Below, piece after piece: positions 8,437 through 16,612 of a stretch of 64,000 nucleotides of DNA (position 1 is the stretch's first letter; each line of letters opens with the position of its first letter). Where the stretch lies: the NCBI RefSeq assembly GCF_900090275.1, contig NZ_LT607755.1, positions 2,604,001 to 2,668,000 of the forward strand, given 5' to 3'. Origin of the DNA: Micromonospora zamorensis (GTDB lineage: Bacteria > Actinomycetota > Actinomycetes > Mycobacteriales > Micromonosporaceae). The notes beneath the pieces are model-generated. The model had not been told where the DNA came from and did not search any database. It worked only from the letters and a program-made list of their open reading frames with translations. The translations under genes and the position numbers were made by a program.

Positions 8437-8459
8437 GACCTTGACACAGTGGCAAGGTC
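8437..8459 (+). promoter_or_regulatory. MerR-type operator/promoter of the HEAT-repeat operon
   Basis: GACCTTG (8437-8443) and CAAGGTC (8453-8459) form a perfect dyad around ACACAGTGG. It overlaps a TTGACC -35 box (8435-8440). Dyads of this sequence between over-spaced -35 and -10 boxes are the normal binding site of MerR regulators. A MerR-family gene lies second in the operon, so autoregulation is likely. Confidence 0.65.
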
Positions 8460-8486
8460 TTCAGTGGGGTCCAGGAGGTGGTCCCG

Positions 8487-9155
8487 ATGACCAGGCCGGA
8501 AAAGGACACGAACACGATGGGGGCGCTCCAGGCGCTGGAGAACGCCGACCCGTCGGTGCGGCTGCGCGCGGCGCTGGCGGTCGGCACGGCCCCGGACCCA
8601 CTGTTCGTCGACGCCCTCGTCGAGCGGTGCGCGATCGAGCACGAGTTCTCCGTACGCGAGATGCTCACCTGGGCACTGATCCGCCACCCAACCGCGCTGA
8701 CCGTGCCGAAGCTCACCGACCAACTCAGCTCGGAGCGTGCGCAGGCCCGGAGCCAGGCGTTGCACACGTTGTCCAAGATCGGCGATCGGCGGGCCTGGCC
8801 GGCGCTGACACGGGCGCTGCTGACCGACCCGGACGACGAGGTGGCGCGAAGCGCCTGGCGAGCGGCGGTCGTCCTCGTGCCGCCGGGTGAGGAGACCGAG
8901 TTGGCCGGCGTGTTGGCGACACAGCTCGGGCGCGGCACGCGGGACACGCGGTTGAGCCTCAGCCGGGCGCTGGTCGCGCTCGGTGCGGTGACCATGCCGA
9001 TCCTGCGCGTCGCGATGACGGATCCCGACCCGCACGTACGCGCGCACGCGATCGCGACGGAACGGCTGACGCGGGACCCGGATGCCGGTGTCGAGTTCGC
9101 GATCGAGGAGGCGAAGCGCGTGGTGGCCCTCGGCGCGATCGGTGAGAAGGGATGA
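8487..9155 (+). CDS. HEAT-repeat protein
   Basis: A 222-aa alpha-helical protein. Repeats such as DPSVRLRAALAVG, DRRAWPALTRALLTD and DPDPHVRAHAIATE have the spacing and Asp-Pro turns of HEAT/PBS-lyase repeats, covering nearly the whole chain. No catalytic motif is visible; such proteins are scaffolds for protein-protein contact. The ATG at 8487 follows AGGAGG by eight bases. The next gene, a MerR regulator that also carries HEAT repeats, starts 8 bases downstream, so this protein may bind or antagonise the regulator; that is inference. Confidence 0.75.
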   Translation: MTRPEKDTNTMGALQALENADPSVRLRAALAVGTAPDPLFVDALVERCAIEHEFSVREMLTWALIRHPTALTVPKLTDQLSSERAQARSQALHTLSKIGDRRAWPALTRALLTDPDDEVARSAWRAAVVLVPPGEETELAGVLATQLGRGTRDTRLSLSRALVALGAVTMPILRVAMTDPDPHVRAHAIATERLTRDPDAGVEFAIEEAKRVVALGAIGEKG

Positions 9156-9162
9156 TGCGCAG

Positions 9163-10242
9163 GTGTTGATCGGTGACGTGGCGCGCCGGTCCGGGGTCAG
9201 CGCCCGCATGCTCCGGCACTACGACTCGCTCGGCCTGGTCCGGCCGACCGGTCGGAGTGGTGCCGGCTATCGGGAGTACTCCGACGAGGACATCCGGCTG
9301 ATCTTCCAGGTCGAGAGCCTGCGGTCCCTGGGTCTGTCGTTGCGTGACGTCCGGCGGGCACTCGACGATCCCGGCTTCGCACCCTCCGACCTCGTCGACA
9401 ACCTGATCCAGCGGACGCGACAGCGCATCGCGGATGAGCTGGACCTGCTCACCCGACTGCGTCGGATCGGTGCCGCCGAACCCGCCGACTGGGAGGACGT
9501 CCTCCAGGTCGTCGCGCTCCTACAGGCACTGGGCTCGCCGAGCGCGGGCAGGCGTCAGCGCGCGGCCCTGTCCTCGGTCGACGGGGCTCAGGTGCCCGTG
9601 GAGGCACTCGTCGAGGCGGCGCTCAACGAGTCCGACCCGAACGTCGCCGGAGCCCTGCGATGGGCGCTGGCACAGTCGGGGGACGGGGGCCTGGCGCTGC
9701 TCGCGGACGGCCTCCGCTCACCGCAGGCCGACGTACGCGAGCGTGCCGTCCAGACCATCGGCGAGATCCCGCACGACGCGGCGACCGACGTGCTGCGCGA
9801 CGCCCTCGCGAGCCCCGACGTCGTGGTCCGCAGGGTCGCGGCGTTGGCGCTCGGTGCACGGGGGGTGGCGGACGCGGTCCCGACGCTGATCGACATGGTC
9901 GTCGAGGAGACGAAGGACGCCGAAGCGGCCGACGTATTGGGCGTGCTGGCGACCGATCCCGCGGAGGCGGACCGGATCGCGACCAGCCTCGTCGACCGCC
10001 TCGCCCGGGGCACCCTGACCCCGTCCGCGCGTCGGCGGCTGACCGAGGCGCTGGCGGACATCCCGGGCAGCACCGCCGCACGCGCGCTGATGGGCCTGTC
10101 GCAGGACGACGACCGTGCCGTCGCGCTGACGGCGACATCCATCCTGACGCTCCGCGAGGAGGCCGGGAAGCTCCGCGACGGGACCGGAAGGCGTCGCCAC
10201 GGGGCTGGGCCGGGCACGATGCCGGACGGCCCCCTCGCCTGA
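9163..10242 (+). CDS. MerR-family regulator with C-terminal HEAT repeats
   Basis: A 359-aa two-domain protein. Residues 1-110 are a MerR domain: LIGDVARRSGVSARMLRHYD is the helix-turn-helix, followed by GYREYSDEDIRLIFQVESLR and the dimerisation helix. Residues about 140-340 consist of HEAT repeats, for example DPNVAGALRWALAQSGD and QADVRERAVQTIGEIPHDA. The effector domain of ordinary MerR proteins is thus replaced by a protein-binding solenoid. GTG at 9163 is chosen because the domain starts there; upstream codons overlap the preceding gene. The dyad at 8437-8459 is its probable target. Confidence 0.85.
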   Translation: MLIGDVARRSGVSARMLRHYDSLGLVRPTGRSGAGYREYSDEDIRLIFQVESLRSLGLSLRDVRRALDDPGFAPSDLVDNLIQRTRQRIADELDLLTRLRRIGAAEPADWEDVLQVVALLQALGSPSAGRRQRAALSSVDGAQVPVEALVEAALNESDPNVAGALRWALAQSGDGGLALLADGLRSPQADVRERAVQTIGEIPHDAATDVLRDALASPDVVVRRVAALALGARGVADAVPTLIDMVVEETKDAEAADVLGVLATDPAEADRIATSLVDRLARGTLTPSARRRLTEALADIPGSTAARALMGLSQDDDRAVALTATSILTLREEAGKLRDGTGRRRHGAGPGTMPDGPLA

Positions 10243-10257
10243 GCGAGAGGGCCGTCC
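10224..10257 (+). terminator. Hairpin terminator of the MerR-HEAT operon
   Basis: GGACGGCCCCCTCGC and GCGAGAGGGCCGTCC form a long stem with one bulge around the stop codon of the MerR-HEAT gene. There is no T-run, which is normal for actinomycete terminators. It also faces the end of the convergent DUF1996 gene. Confidence 0.6.
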
Positions 10258-10281
10258 GTCGACAACGGGTGGACGCGCTGG

Positions 10282-11790
10282 TCAGCCGCCGGCGAACGTC
10301 GTGTCGATGCCGCACTTGGCGTTCTGGTTGAGGCAGGACTTCACCAGGTCGGCGAGGCGTTCCGGCTCCCAGGCGTTCATGAAGTCGCCGTGCATGGAGG
10401 ACGGCTTGCCGGAGGAGAGGCTGAGACCGTCACCGCCCAGCGACTCGTAGTTGACCATGAAGGACAGGTCCGGCACCGCCACCGGGTACTTGCCGGTGCA
10501 GACGCCGTTCACCGGGTCGCCCATGTGCGACTTGTGGTCGGGCGAGTCGATGTTCTGGCCGTCCCAGCAGTCCTTGAACACGAGTTGGAAGATCAGGTTG
10601 CCGCCGGGGGCGCACCTCGGCCAGTTGCCGTCGGCGCTGCGGCCGATCTCGGCGCTGCCCGCGCACCAGAACTGGTTGCTGCCGGCGTTCTTGGGGGTGT
10701 CCACCTGCCGCTTGGCGTCACCCTCGACCACCACCAGGCCCGGCGGGAAGGGCTTGACGGTCGAGGGGTCCTTGACCCGTGAGCCGTAGTAGATGCGCAT
10801 GCTCTTGATCGGGACCGGCTTGCCGTCCTTGCGCAGCTCCGGGGTCCAGTAGGCGCTCTTGTCTCCCGGGGCGTTGCAGGTGTTCGCCGCGGCGAACAGC
10901 TTGTCCGTCGTGGTGAAGGCGTCGACCTTCGGGCCGAAGAAGGTGTGCATGTGCGAGGCGCCCGACAGGCCGGGCAGGACGATCGGGTCGTCCGCCGCGG
11001 AGTTCGCGACACCGCAGTCGGTGTGAAACTCCGGCACCCGGGTGGTGCCCGGCGGCACCGCCTTGGGCTTGAGCGCGTTGAACGCGGCCAGCTCCTTGTT
11101 CCACTTGGCCTGGTCGACCGGCACCCAACCGCCGGCCGGCGCGGTCGGCGGCACCGACGAGGAGGGTGACGCCGACGGGGTGGCACTCGGCGCGGACGAG
11201 GCGGTGGGCGTCAGCGAGGCGCTGGCCGACGCGCTCGGCGACGTGCCCGCCGGGGGACCGAACGTGAACCAGTTCAGGTTCACGAAGTCCGACGGCGACG
11301 TGCTCTTCATGACGGCGAAGACGGTCTGCGCGCCGGTCGGCACACCGGACGCCTTCGCCGTGACGGTCTTCCACTGCTGCCATCCGCCGGTCTGCGCGAT
11401 CGGGAAGCTGGCCAGCAGCTGGCCGTCCTGCGCGTCGAGGTGCAGCTCGACGGTGCCGCCGGTGGCGTTGTGCGAGGAAACCCGGGCCGCCAGGTCGACG
11501 CCGGTGATCGACACATTGTCGTACCGCAGCCAGTCGCCGTTGGCCAACCAGCCGACGTTCCGGCCGCCGCCGGTGTCGCCGGTGCCCTCGGTCTGCGCGC
11601 CGGAGTGCTCCGCGAAGGCCTCCGCCTGGACCCGGCCGGGCACGTCGACCTCTTCGGCCTGCGCGCCGGCGATGTAGATGCCACTCGCGCCGAGCGCGGC
11701 GACGACCGCGGAGGCGAGCGTGATGCGAGTGAGGCGGCGACGCTTCAGCGCCCGATCCGGGGGTGCGACGTGCGCGGGGGGAGTCCGCAT
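10282..11790 (-). CDS. Secreted CBM6-DUF1996 protein
   Basis: A 502-aa exported protein. A long basic leader (LKRRRLTRI) is followed by a hydrophobic segment and AGAQAEE, giving a signal peptide of about 43 residues. Residues 50-185 are a CBM6/35-type carbohydrate-binding module: VQAEAFAEHSGAQTEG and WLRYDNVSI are typical. A Ser/Thr/Pro linker of about 50 residues follows, then DUF1996 (about 245-500) with EFHTDCGVANSAADDPIV, SHMHTFFG and a C-terminal MHGDFMNAWEP. DUF1996 occurs in secreted bacterial and fungal proteins of unknown function, often near polysaccharide-degrading enzymes. The ATG at 11790 has GAAGGA upstream; a good promoter is visible at 11837-11865. Confidence 0.85.
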   Translation of the reverse strand: MRTPPAHVAPPDRALKRRRLTRITLASAVVAALGASGIYIAGAQAEEVDVPGRVQAEAFAEHSGAQTEGTGDTGGGRNVGWLANGDWLRYDNVSITGVDLAARVSSHNATGGTVELHLDAQDGQLLASFPIAQTGGWQQWKTVTAKASGVPTGAQTVFAVMKSTSPSDFVNLNWFTFGPPAGTSPSASASASLTPTASSAPSATPSASPSSSVPPTAPAGGWVPVDQAKWNKELAAFNALKPKAVPPGTTRVPEFHTDCGVANSAADDPIVLPGLSGASHMHTFFGPKVDAFTTTDKLFAAANTCNAPGDKSAYWTPELRKDGKPVPIKSMRIYYGSRVKDPSTVKPFPPGLVVVEGDAKRQVDTPKNAGSNQFWCAGSAEIGRSADGNWPRCAPGGNLIFQLVFKDCWDGQNIDSPDHKSHMGDPVNGVCTGKYPVAVPDLSFMVNYESLGGDGLSLSSGKPSSMHGDFMNAWEPERLADLVKSCLNQNAKCGIDTTFAGG

Positions 11791-11836
11791 TACCAGTGTT
11801 GTCCTTCGAGTCGGCGATAACGCTCCGGTCGGAAGA

Positions 11837-11865
11837 AGTATGTGCACGTCAGGAGCCTGCATCAA
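11837..11865 (-). promoter_or_regulatory. Sigma70-type promoter of the CBM6-DUF1996 gene
   Basis: On the minus strand TTGATG (11860-11865) and CATACT (11837-11842) are separated by exactly 17 bases, close to the vegetative -35/-10 consensus. The deduced start of transcription leaves a leader of about 40 bases before the ATG at 11790. The remainder of 11866-11998 is AT-rich (runs such as AATTTTTCAC) and shows no gene. Confidence 0.55.
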
Positions 11866-11998
11866 CTGGCGGGGAAAGAATTAAGGAGGCCGCTCCGCGA
11901 AGGCGCTGGTGGCCGGCTCCGGCGCTCGGGATAACAATTTTTCACGCGTGTGGTCTTAATTTTCTTTTAAGTCTCCGGCGCGCCGGGCTATTGGATTA

Positions 11999-13045
11999 TT
12001 ACGCATTCTGGGTAACGAGTTCGGGCCGATTTTCGTCGGGGTGCCGGTCGACGGAAACTGACGGCGACAGCGCGCGGAGGAAGTCGGGCGCGTCGAAGAT
12101 CTCACCAGCGGAGGCGACACCGCTCGTCCTCGTCTGACCGGCGAGGATGCGGCGGACCGCCTCGACGGCCAGGGGTGCGCTGACCGCGTAGATGTCCCGG
12201 CCGGTGGCGACGACACGTCGTGTCGCGTCGCCGCGCCGCACCACGACGTCGACGGTGAACGTCTGCGCGGAGCGGCCCGACTCGTCGGTCGCGACCGGTG
12301 CCTGCGCGGCGGCCAGGTCGGTGGCGGCATCAGCGGCCATGTAGGTGCGGACCTCGGGGATGGCCAGGTGGCTCGGGACGGTGACGACGTCGGCCATGGT
12401 GAATTCACCGAGCACCCGCCGCCGGCCCAGCGGCGGGGGAAAGTCCCACGCCAGGCTCGGCAGGTCGTGCTCGTCGACGTGGTACTCCAACCGGCCGCCG
12501 GTGTAGCGGACCCGGCGACCGTCGCGGCGCTCGCGGGAGACGGCGCCGGCGGCGACCGTCCCGGCCGTCGGGTGCCAGCTGCTCAGTCCGTACGCGACGT
12601 GCGCCTCGTCGGCCGACGTCCAGTCGCCCATCGCCGTGGTGACCAGCAGGTCGCCGAGCCCGCCGAAGAACGCCATCGCCGGAACGACCGCGATGCCAGC
12701 CGCACGGGCGGGCTCGCTGAAGTGCGCGAACGTGTCGACGTTGGCCTCGATCTCGGCCGCCACGTCCACGTACGGGATCCCGGCGCGCAGCGCGGCCTCG
12801 ATCACCGGCGCGGCGGTCGAGGCGAACGGGCCGGCGCAGTTGATGACCGCGTCCGCACCGATCAGTGCCTGGTCGAGCGAGGCCGGATCGTCGACCGACG
12901 CCACCCGGTAGGCGAGCCCCGACGCCGCCAGTCTGCTCTCGTCGCGGCCGAGCAGCAGCGGCACGAACCCGCGCTCGCGCAACTCCGTCACCACGAACCG
13001 TCCGGTGTGCCCGTACGCCCCGAACACCGCCACACTCTGACCCAT
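11999..13045 (-). CDS. Saccharopine dehydrogenase-like NAD(P)-binding oxidoreductase
   Basis: A 348-aa protein with an N-terminal Rossmann fold: VAVFGAYGHTGRFVVTEL gives the GxxGxTG dinucleotide motif at residues 9-15, and VINCAGPF around 70 is typical of the saccharopine dehydrogenase/trans-acting enoyl reductase group. Substrate unknown; these proteins usually reduce lipid-like or amino-acid-derived compounds. ATG at 13045 follows GGGGG. It is divergent, 73 bases away, from a GlxA-like AraC regulator that probably controls it. Confidence 0.8.
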   Translation of the reverse strand: MGQSVAVFGAYGHTGRFVVTELRERGFVPLLLGRDESRLAASGLAYRVASVDDPASLDQALIGADAVINCAGPFASTAAPVIEAALRAGIPYVDVAAEIEANVDTFAHFSEPARAAGIAVVPAMAFFGGLGDLLVTTAMGDWTSADEAHVAYGLSSWHPTAGTVAAGAVSRERRDGRRVRYTGGRLEYHVDEHDLPSLAWDFPPPLGRRRVLGEFTMADVVTVPSHLAIPEVRTYMAADAATDLAAAQAPVATDESGRSAQTFTVDVVVRRGDATRRVVATGRDIYAVSAPLAVEAVRRILAGQTRTSGVASAGEIFDAPDFLRALSPSVSVDRHPDENRPELVTQNA

Positions 13046-13118
13046 TGCTGCCCCCTGAGAAGATCGACTGGGTACAGCCTCCAGCAGCGGCCGATGACCG
13101 ACCAGTGTCGGGAACGCC

Positions 13119-14078
13119 ATGACCCGTACAGTTTCGGACATGGCCACTGTCGCGATCGCCGCCACCGACGGGATGCTGCACTTCGAGGTGGGCATGGCCT
13201 GCGAGGTCTTCGCCCGCGACCCCACCGGCCAGGCGGACCCGTGGTACGAGGTGGTGGTCTGCGGCCCCGGCCCGGTCCGGGTGGGACGGTTCCAGATGGA
13301 GCCCGACGACGGGCTGGACCGACTCGCTCGCGCCGACACCGTGATCATTCCTGCGGTGGAGGACGTCGACGTGGACGTGTCGCCCGACCTGCTCGACGCG
13401 GTGCGCGCCGCCCACGCGGCGGGCGCCCGGATGGTCTCGCTGTGCACCGGCGCGTTCGTGCTGGCCGCCGCCGGGGTGCTCGACGGGCTGCGCGCCACCA
13501 CGCACTGGGCCCACACCGAGGCGCTGGCCGCCCGCTACCCCCGGGTGCGGGTCGACCCGGACGTGCTCTACGTCGACAACGGCACCGTGCTCGCCTCCGC
13601 CGGCAAGGCCGCCGCGATCGACCTGTGCCTGCACCTGATCCGCCGCGACCACGGCTCGACGGTCGCCAACGCCGTCGCCCGCCGCCTGGTCGTGCCGCCG
13701 CACCGCGCCGGCGGCCAGGCCCAGTACGTCACCACCCCGGTGCCCGCCCGCGACGACCACCCGCTCGCCGCCCTGTTCCCCTGGGTCCTGCAACGGCTGG
13801 ACCGACCGCTGACCGTCGAGGACCTGGCCCGGCAGGCGAACATGAGCTCGCGCAACCTGGCTCGGCACTTCCGGGCGGTCACCGGCACCACCCCGCTGCT
13901 GTGGCTGTCGACGCAGCGGATCCGCCGCGCCCAGGAGCTGCTGGAGAACACCGACGACAGCATCGACGTCATCGCCGAGGCGGCCGGCCTGGGCACCGCC
14001 ACGACACTGCGGCGACACTTCCACCGCACCCTCGGCGTGCCGCCGGACGCCTACCGGCGCACCTTCCGCAGCGTCTGA
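13119..14078 (+). CDS. GlxA-type AraC regulator with DJ-1/PfpI domain
   Basis: A 319-aa regulator. Residues 8-180 form a DJ-1/PfpI (GATase1-like) sensor domain, with VSLCTGAFVLAAAGVLDG holding the nucleophile-elbow cysteine and ATTHWAHTEALA the following strand. Residues 215-315 are an AraC DNA-binding domain with two helix-turn-helix units: LTVEDLARQANMSSRNLARH and SIDVIAEAAGLGTATTLRRH. A second ATG at 13140 (MATVAIAATD) is an alternative start. It lies back to back with the saccharopine dehydrogenase-like gene and is probably its regulator; the ligand is unknown. Confidence 0.88.
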   Translation: MTRTVSDMATVAIAATDGMLHFEVGMACEVFARDPTGQADPWYEVVVCGPGPVRVGRFQMEPDDGLDRLARADTVIIPAVEDVDVDVSPDLLDAVRAAHAAGARMVSLCTGAFVLAAAGVLDGLRATTHWAHTEALAARYPRVRVDPDVLYVDNGTVLASAGKAAAIDLCLHLIRRDHGSTVANAVARRLVVPPHRAGGQAQYVTTPVPARDDHPLAALFPWVLQRLDRPLTVEDLARQANMSSRNLARHFRAVTGTTPLLWLSTQRIRRAQELLENTDDSIDVIAEAAGLGTATTLRRHFHRTLGVPPDAYRRTFRSV

Positions 14079-14114
14079 GGACGCCGCCTGCCCTGATCAT
14101 CACCCCAGGGCTGG

Positions 14115-16166
14115 TCAGGGTTGGTCGGGGCGGTGACGCGCGAAGGCGTCGGCCTTGCCCCAGCGGCCAGGAATGTCCAGGAGCGCGATCCGCCCGAAGG
14201 CGGCCGGTAGCGCGGGGGCCACGGCCAGGTGGTCCTCGTGCGGATCGAGGCCGAGCATGGTGCGGATGAGCAGCATGCACGCTCCGCTGGACCACGCCTG
14301 CGGGCTGCCGGCAGTCGGGTACCGGACGGGGTACCGGGTGGTGTCGCGGTCGAACCCACCGAACGCCTCGGGCAGCCGGCCCTCGAAGTAGGTGGCGGCG
14401 GAGAGGATGCTCTCGGCGATGCGGCCCGCCTCGGCGGTGAACCCGTACCGGCGCAGACCCCAGGCGATGAACGAGTTGTCGAACGGCCAGACCGTGCCGT
14501 TGTGATAGCCGAGTGGGTTGTAACGGCCCTGCCCCTCGGCGAAGGTGCGCACACCCCAACCGGAGAAGAGTCTGGGACCCATCAGGTGTTCGACGACCCG
14601 CGGTGCCCGCTCCGGCGGCACGATCCCGCTCCACAACAGGTGCCCGATGTTGGACGACAGGCTGTCGACCGGAGTGCCGTCGTGGTCGAGCGCGAGGGCG
14701 TAGTAGCCGCGGTCCTCCAACCAGAAGTCCCGGTTGAAGCGGTCGTACAGCGCCGCCGCCTCGCGCTCCAACTGGTCGGCGAAGTCCGGGTCATTCCAGA
14801 CGGTACGGGCCAGCCGCGCTCCCCGGATCTTGGCGTCGTAGGCGTACCCCTGAGTTTCGCAGGTGGCCCTCGGGAAGCCCGGCAGCCGCCCGTCGGCGTA
14901 GGAGATGCTGTCCCAGGAGTCCTTCCAGCACTGGTTGTCCAGGCCGGTGGCGCGGTTGCGTCGCTGGTACCAGATGTAGCCGGTGGAGGTCAGGTCCGCG
15001 TACTGGTCGATCCACGCCAGGGCCGCTCGCGCCTCCTGCTCCAACTCGGTCACCAGCGCCGTGTCGCCGCTCCACCGCTCGTACTCGTCGAGCAGCACGA
15101 CGAACAGTGGTGAGGCGTCCACAGTGCCGTAGTAGGGGGAGTGCGGCTGCTCCTCGAACGCGGCCGACTCCCCGTAGCGCAGCTCGTGCAGGATCCGGCC
15201 GGGGTCCTCCTCCAACACGTCGTCGGTGCGGACGCCCTGCAGCGACCCGAGGATCCGCAGCGTCGGTGGGGTCAACGAGGGGGTGACGGCCAGGGTCTGC
15301 AGGCAGGTCAGCAGGCTGTCGCGGCCGAACAGGGTCATGAACCAGGGCAACCCGGCTGCGGGTACGGCGGCGCCGCTGAGCGAGAGCGGTGCGAAGCGCA
15401 GCGCCGCCAGGTCCACCAGGCTGCGGTGGTACACCTGCTGGAGGGCGACGCTGTCGGTGTCCAGCGTCGGTGCGCCCTCGACCCAGGCCCGCAGGCTGGT
15501 GGGCAGTGTGGAGTCGTCCGGCCGCTGAGCCCGCAGAGCCGAGCGCAGGTCGACGCCGTCCGGACGCAGCGCCCTCATGTCAGCCTGTAGCTGCGTCGAC
15601 CACTGCTCGCCGGGGCGCAGTCGGACCCGGAAGCGGATGCCGTTCGGGTCGAACTCGGCCGGCTCACTCGCCGACACGACCACCTCACGTTGGTAGGTGC
15701 CGCGCCGGTAGCCCAGGCGCAACTCGTTCGGGCCCACGTGGGTGTAGTGCGTGCCGGCCTTCTCACCGACGTCGAACTTGATCTCGAAGATGTCGGCGAA
15801 GTCGGCTGCCACCTCCAGCCGTACGTCGAGGTCGGTGTCCCGGTCGCCGTAGTTGAAGATCGTCAGCGATTCGGTCAGGTCCGGGCCGATGCGCCGGCGC
15901 CGGATGGCCGACAGGTCGGCCTGCACGTAGTCGACCGCCGCGCCCGGCACCACGAAGAACGTGACCTCGTAGTACTGGCTGTCGTCCACCGACAGTGCGG
16001 TCATGCACTCGCCGTTGACGAAGAGCATCCAGCGGGACAGGAAGCGGGTGTCGGCGGCGAACAACCCGACCGGCGTGGCCGGGGACGACTCCACATCGCC
16101 ACTGGAGTCGGACACCATGAAGGTGTTCCCGTCGATGCACGCCACAGTGCCCGCGATGTCCCTCAT
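14115..16166 (-). CDS. Amylo-alpha-1,6-glucosidase / glycogen-debranching-type enzyme
   Basis: A 683-aa cytoplasmic protein. The N-terminal part (about 1-200) is the beta-sandwich found before such enzymes, with DGNTFMVSDSSGDV and GLFAADTRFLSRW. The C-terminal (alpha/alpha)6 barrel contains LPWFMTLFGRDSLLTCLQTL, YYGTVDASPLFVVLLDEY and YHNGTVWPFDNSFIAWGL, matching the MGH1/GDE-like glycosidase fold (glycogen debranching enzyme C-terminal group). It likely releases alpha-1,6-linked glucose from branched glucans or an allied oligosaccharide. It is followed upstream (same strand) by an SCP2-like gene with a 3-base gap, so the two form an operon. Confidence 0.88.
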   Translation of the reverse strand: MRDIAGTVACIDGNTFMVSDSSGDVESSPATPVGLFAADTRFLSRWMLFVNGECMTALSVDDSQYYEVTFFVVPGAAVDYVQADLSAIRRRRIGPDLTESLTIFNYGDRDTDLDVRLEVAADFADIFEIKFDVGEKAGTHYTHVGPNELRLGYRRGTYQREVVVSASEPAEFDPNGIRFRVRLRPGEQWSTQLQADMRALRPDGVDLRSALRAQRPDDSTLPTSLRAWVEGAPTLDTDSVALQQVYHRSLVDLAALRFAPLSLSGAAVPAAGLPWFMTLFGRDSLLTCLQTLAVTPSLTPPTLRILGSLQGVRTDDVLEEDPGRILHELRYGESAAFEEQPHSPYYGTVDASPLFVVLLDEYERWSGDTALVTELEQEARAALAWIDQYADLTSTGYIWYQRRNRATGLDNQCWKDSWDSISYADGRLPGFPRATCETQGYAYDAKIRGARLARTVWNDPDFADQLEREAAALYDRFNRDFWLEDRGYYALALDHDGTPVDSLSSNIGHLLWSGIVPPERAPRVVEHLMGPRLFSGWGVRTFAEGQGRYNPLGYHNGTVWPFDNSFIAWGLRRYGFTAEAGRIAESILSAATYFEGRLPEAFGGFDRDTTRYPVRYPTAGSPQAWSSGACMLLIRTMLGLDPHEDHLAVAPALPAAFGRIALLDIPGRWGKADAFARHRPDQP

Positions 16167-16169
16167 CGG

Positions 16170-16532
16170 TCACCTGCCGCTGTCGCGGTCGTCGCGCTGA
16201 AGCGGCCCCGCCTCGCGCGGGAAGAGTCGCCCGAGTCGCAGTGCCAGGCCGAGGTCACCGTCGACCAGGATGTCGCCGCGGGTGATCGCCGCCAGGCCGT
16301 TCACCTCACCGCGTGCCATCGCGTCCGCGACCTGCGCGGACACCTGGATCACGGTGGTGGCGGGACCACCGCTCCTCGTCACCCGCATCCGGCCATGATC
16401 GATGTCCAGGAGCCACTGCTCCAGGTGGCCCCCGTCCCGGATGTCGAACCGCACGCTCCCGCAGACCTTGCTGAACCGCGGGTCACGGCCGGCAACGGTC
16501 AACCGCTCGAAGAAGGCGCTCGTCGCCGTCAT
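16170..16532 (-). CDS. SCP2 sterol-carrier-domain protein
   Basis: A 120-aa protein that is a single SCP2-like domain: an N-terminal helix (SAFFERLTVAGRDPRFSKVC), central strands ending in RMRVTRSGGPATTVIQVS, and the signature AMARGEVNGLAAITRGDILVDGDL. SCP2 domains bind lipids in a hydrophobic tunnel. No membrane segment or signal peptide. It is immediately upstream of the debranching enzyme gene (3-base gap) and may be co-translated, though a biochemical link between the two is not obvious. Confidence 0.8.
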   Translation of the reverse strand: MTATSAFFERLTVAGRDPRFSKVCGSVRFDIRDGGHLEQWLLDIDHGRMRVTRSGGPATTVIQVSAQVADAMARGEVNGLAAITRGDILVDGDLGLALRLGRLFPREAGPLQRDDRDSGR

Positions 16533-16612
16533 CCCACCTCCCCGACCGCCGGTAGCAGCGGATGCCGGCTACCCGGTACGGGTCACTGTTAACTCCGGGC
16601 GGCGCGCGGTTT

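Noticed and set aside
11930..11998. AT-rich patch as a small RNA gene or riboswitch
   Set aside because: No consistent stem-loop order and no match to a known riboswitch; it is best seen as promoter and 3' flank sequence.
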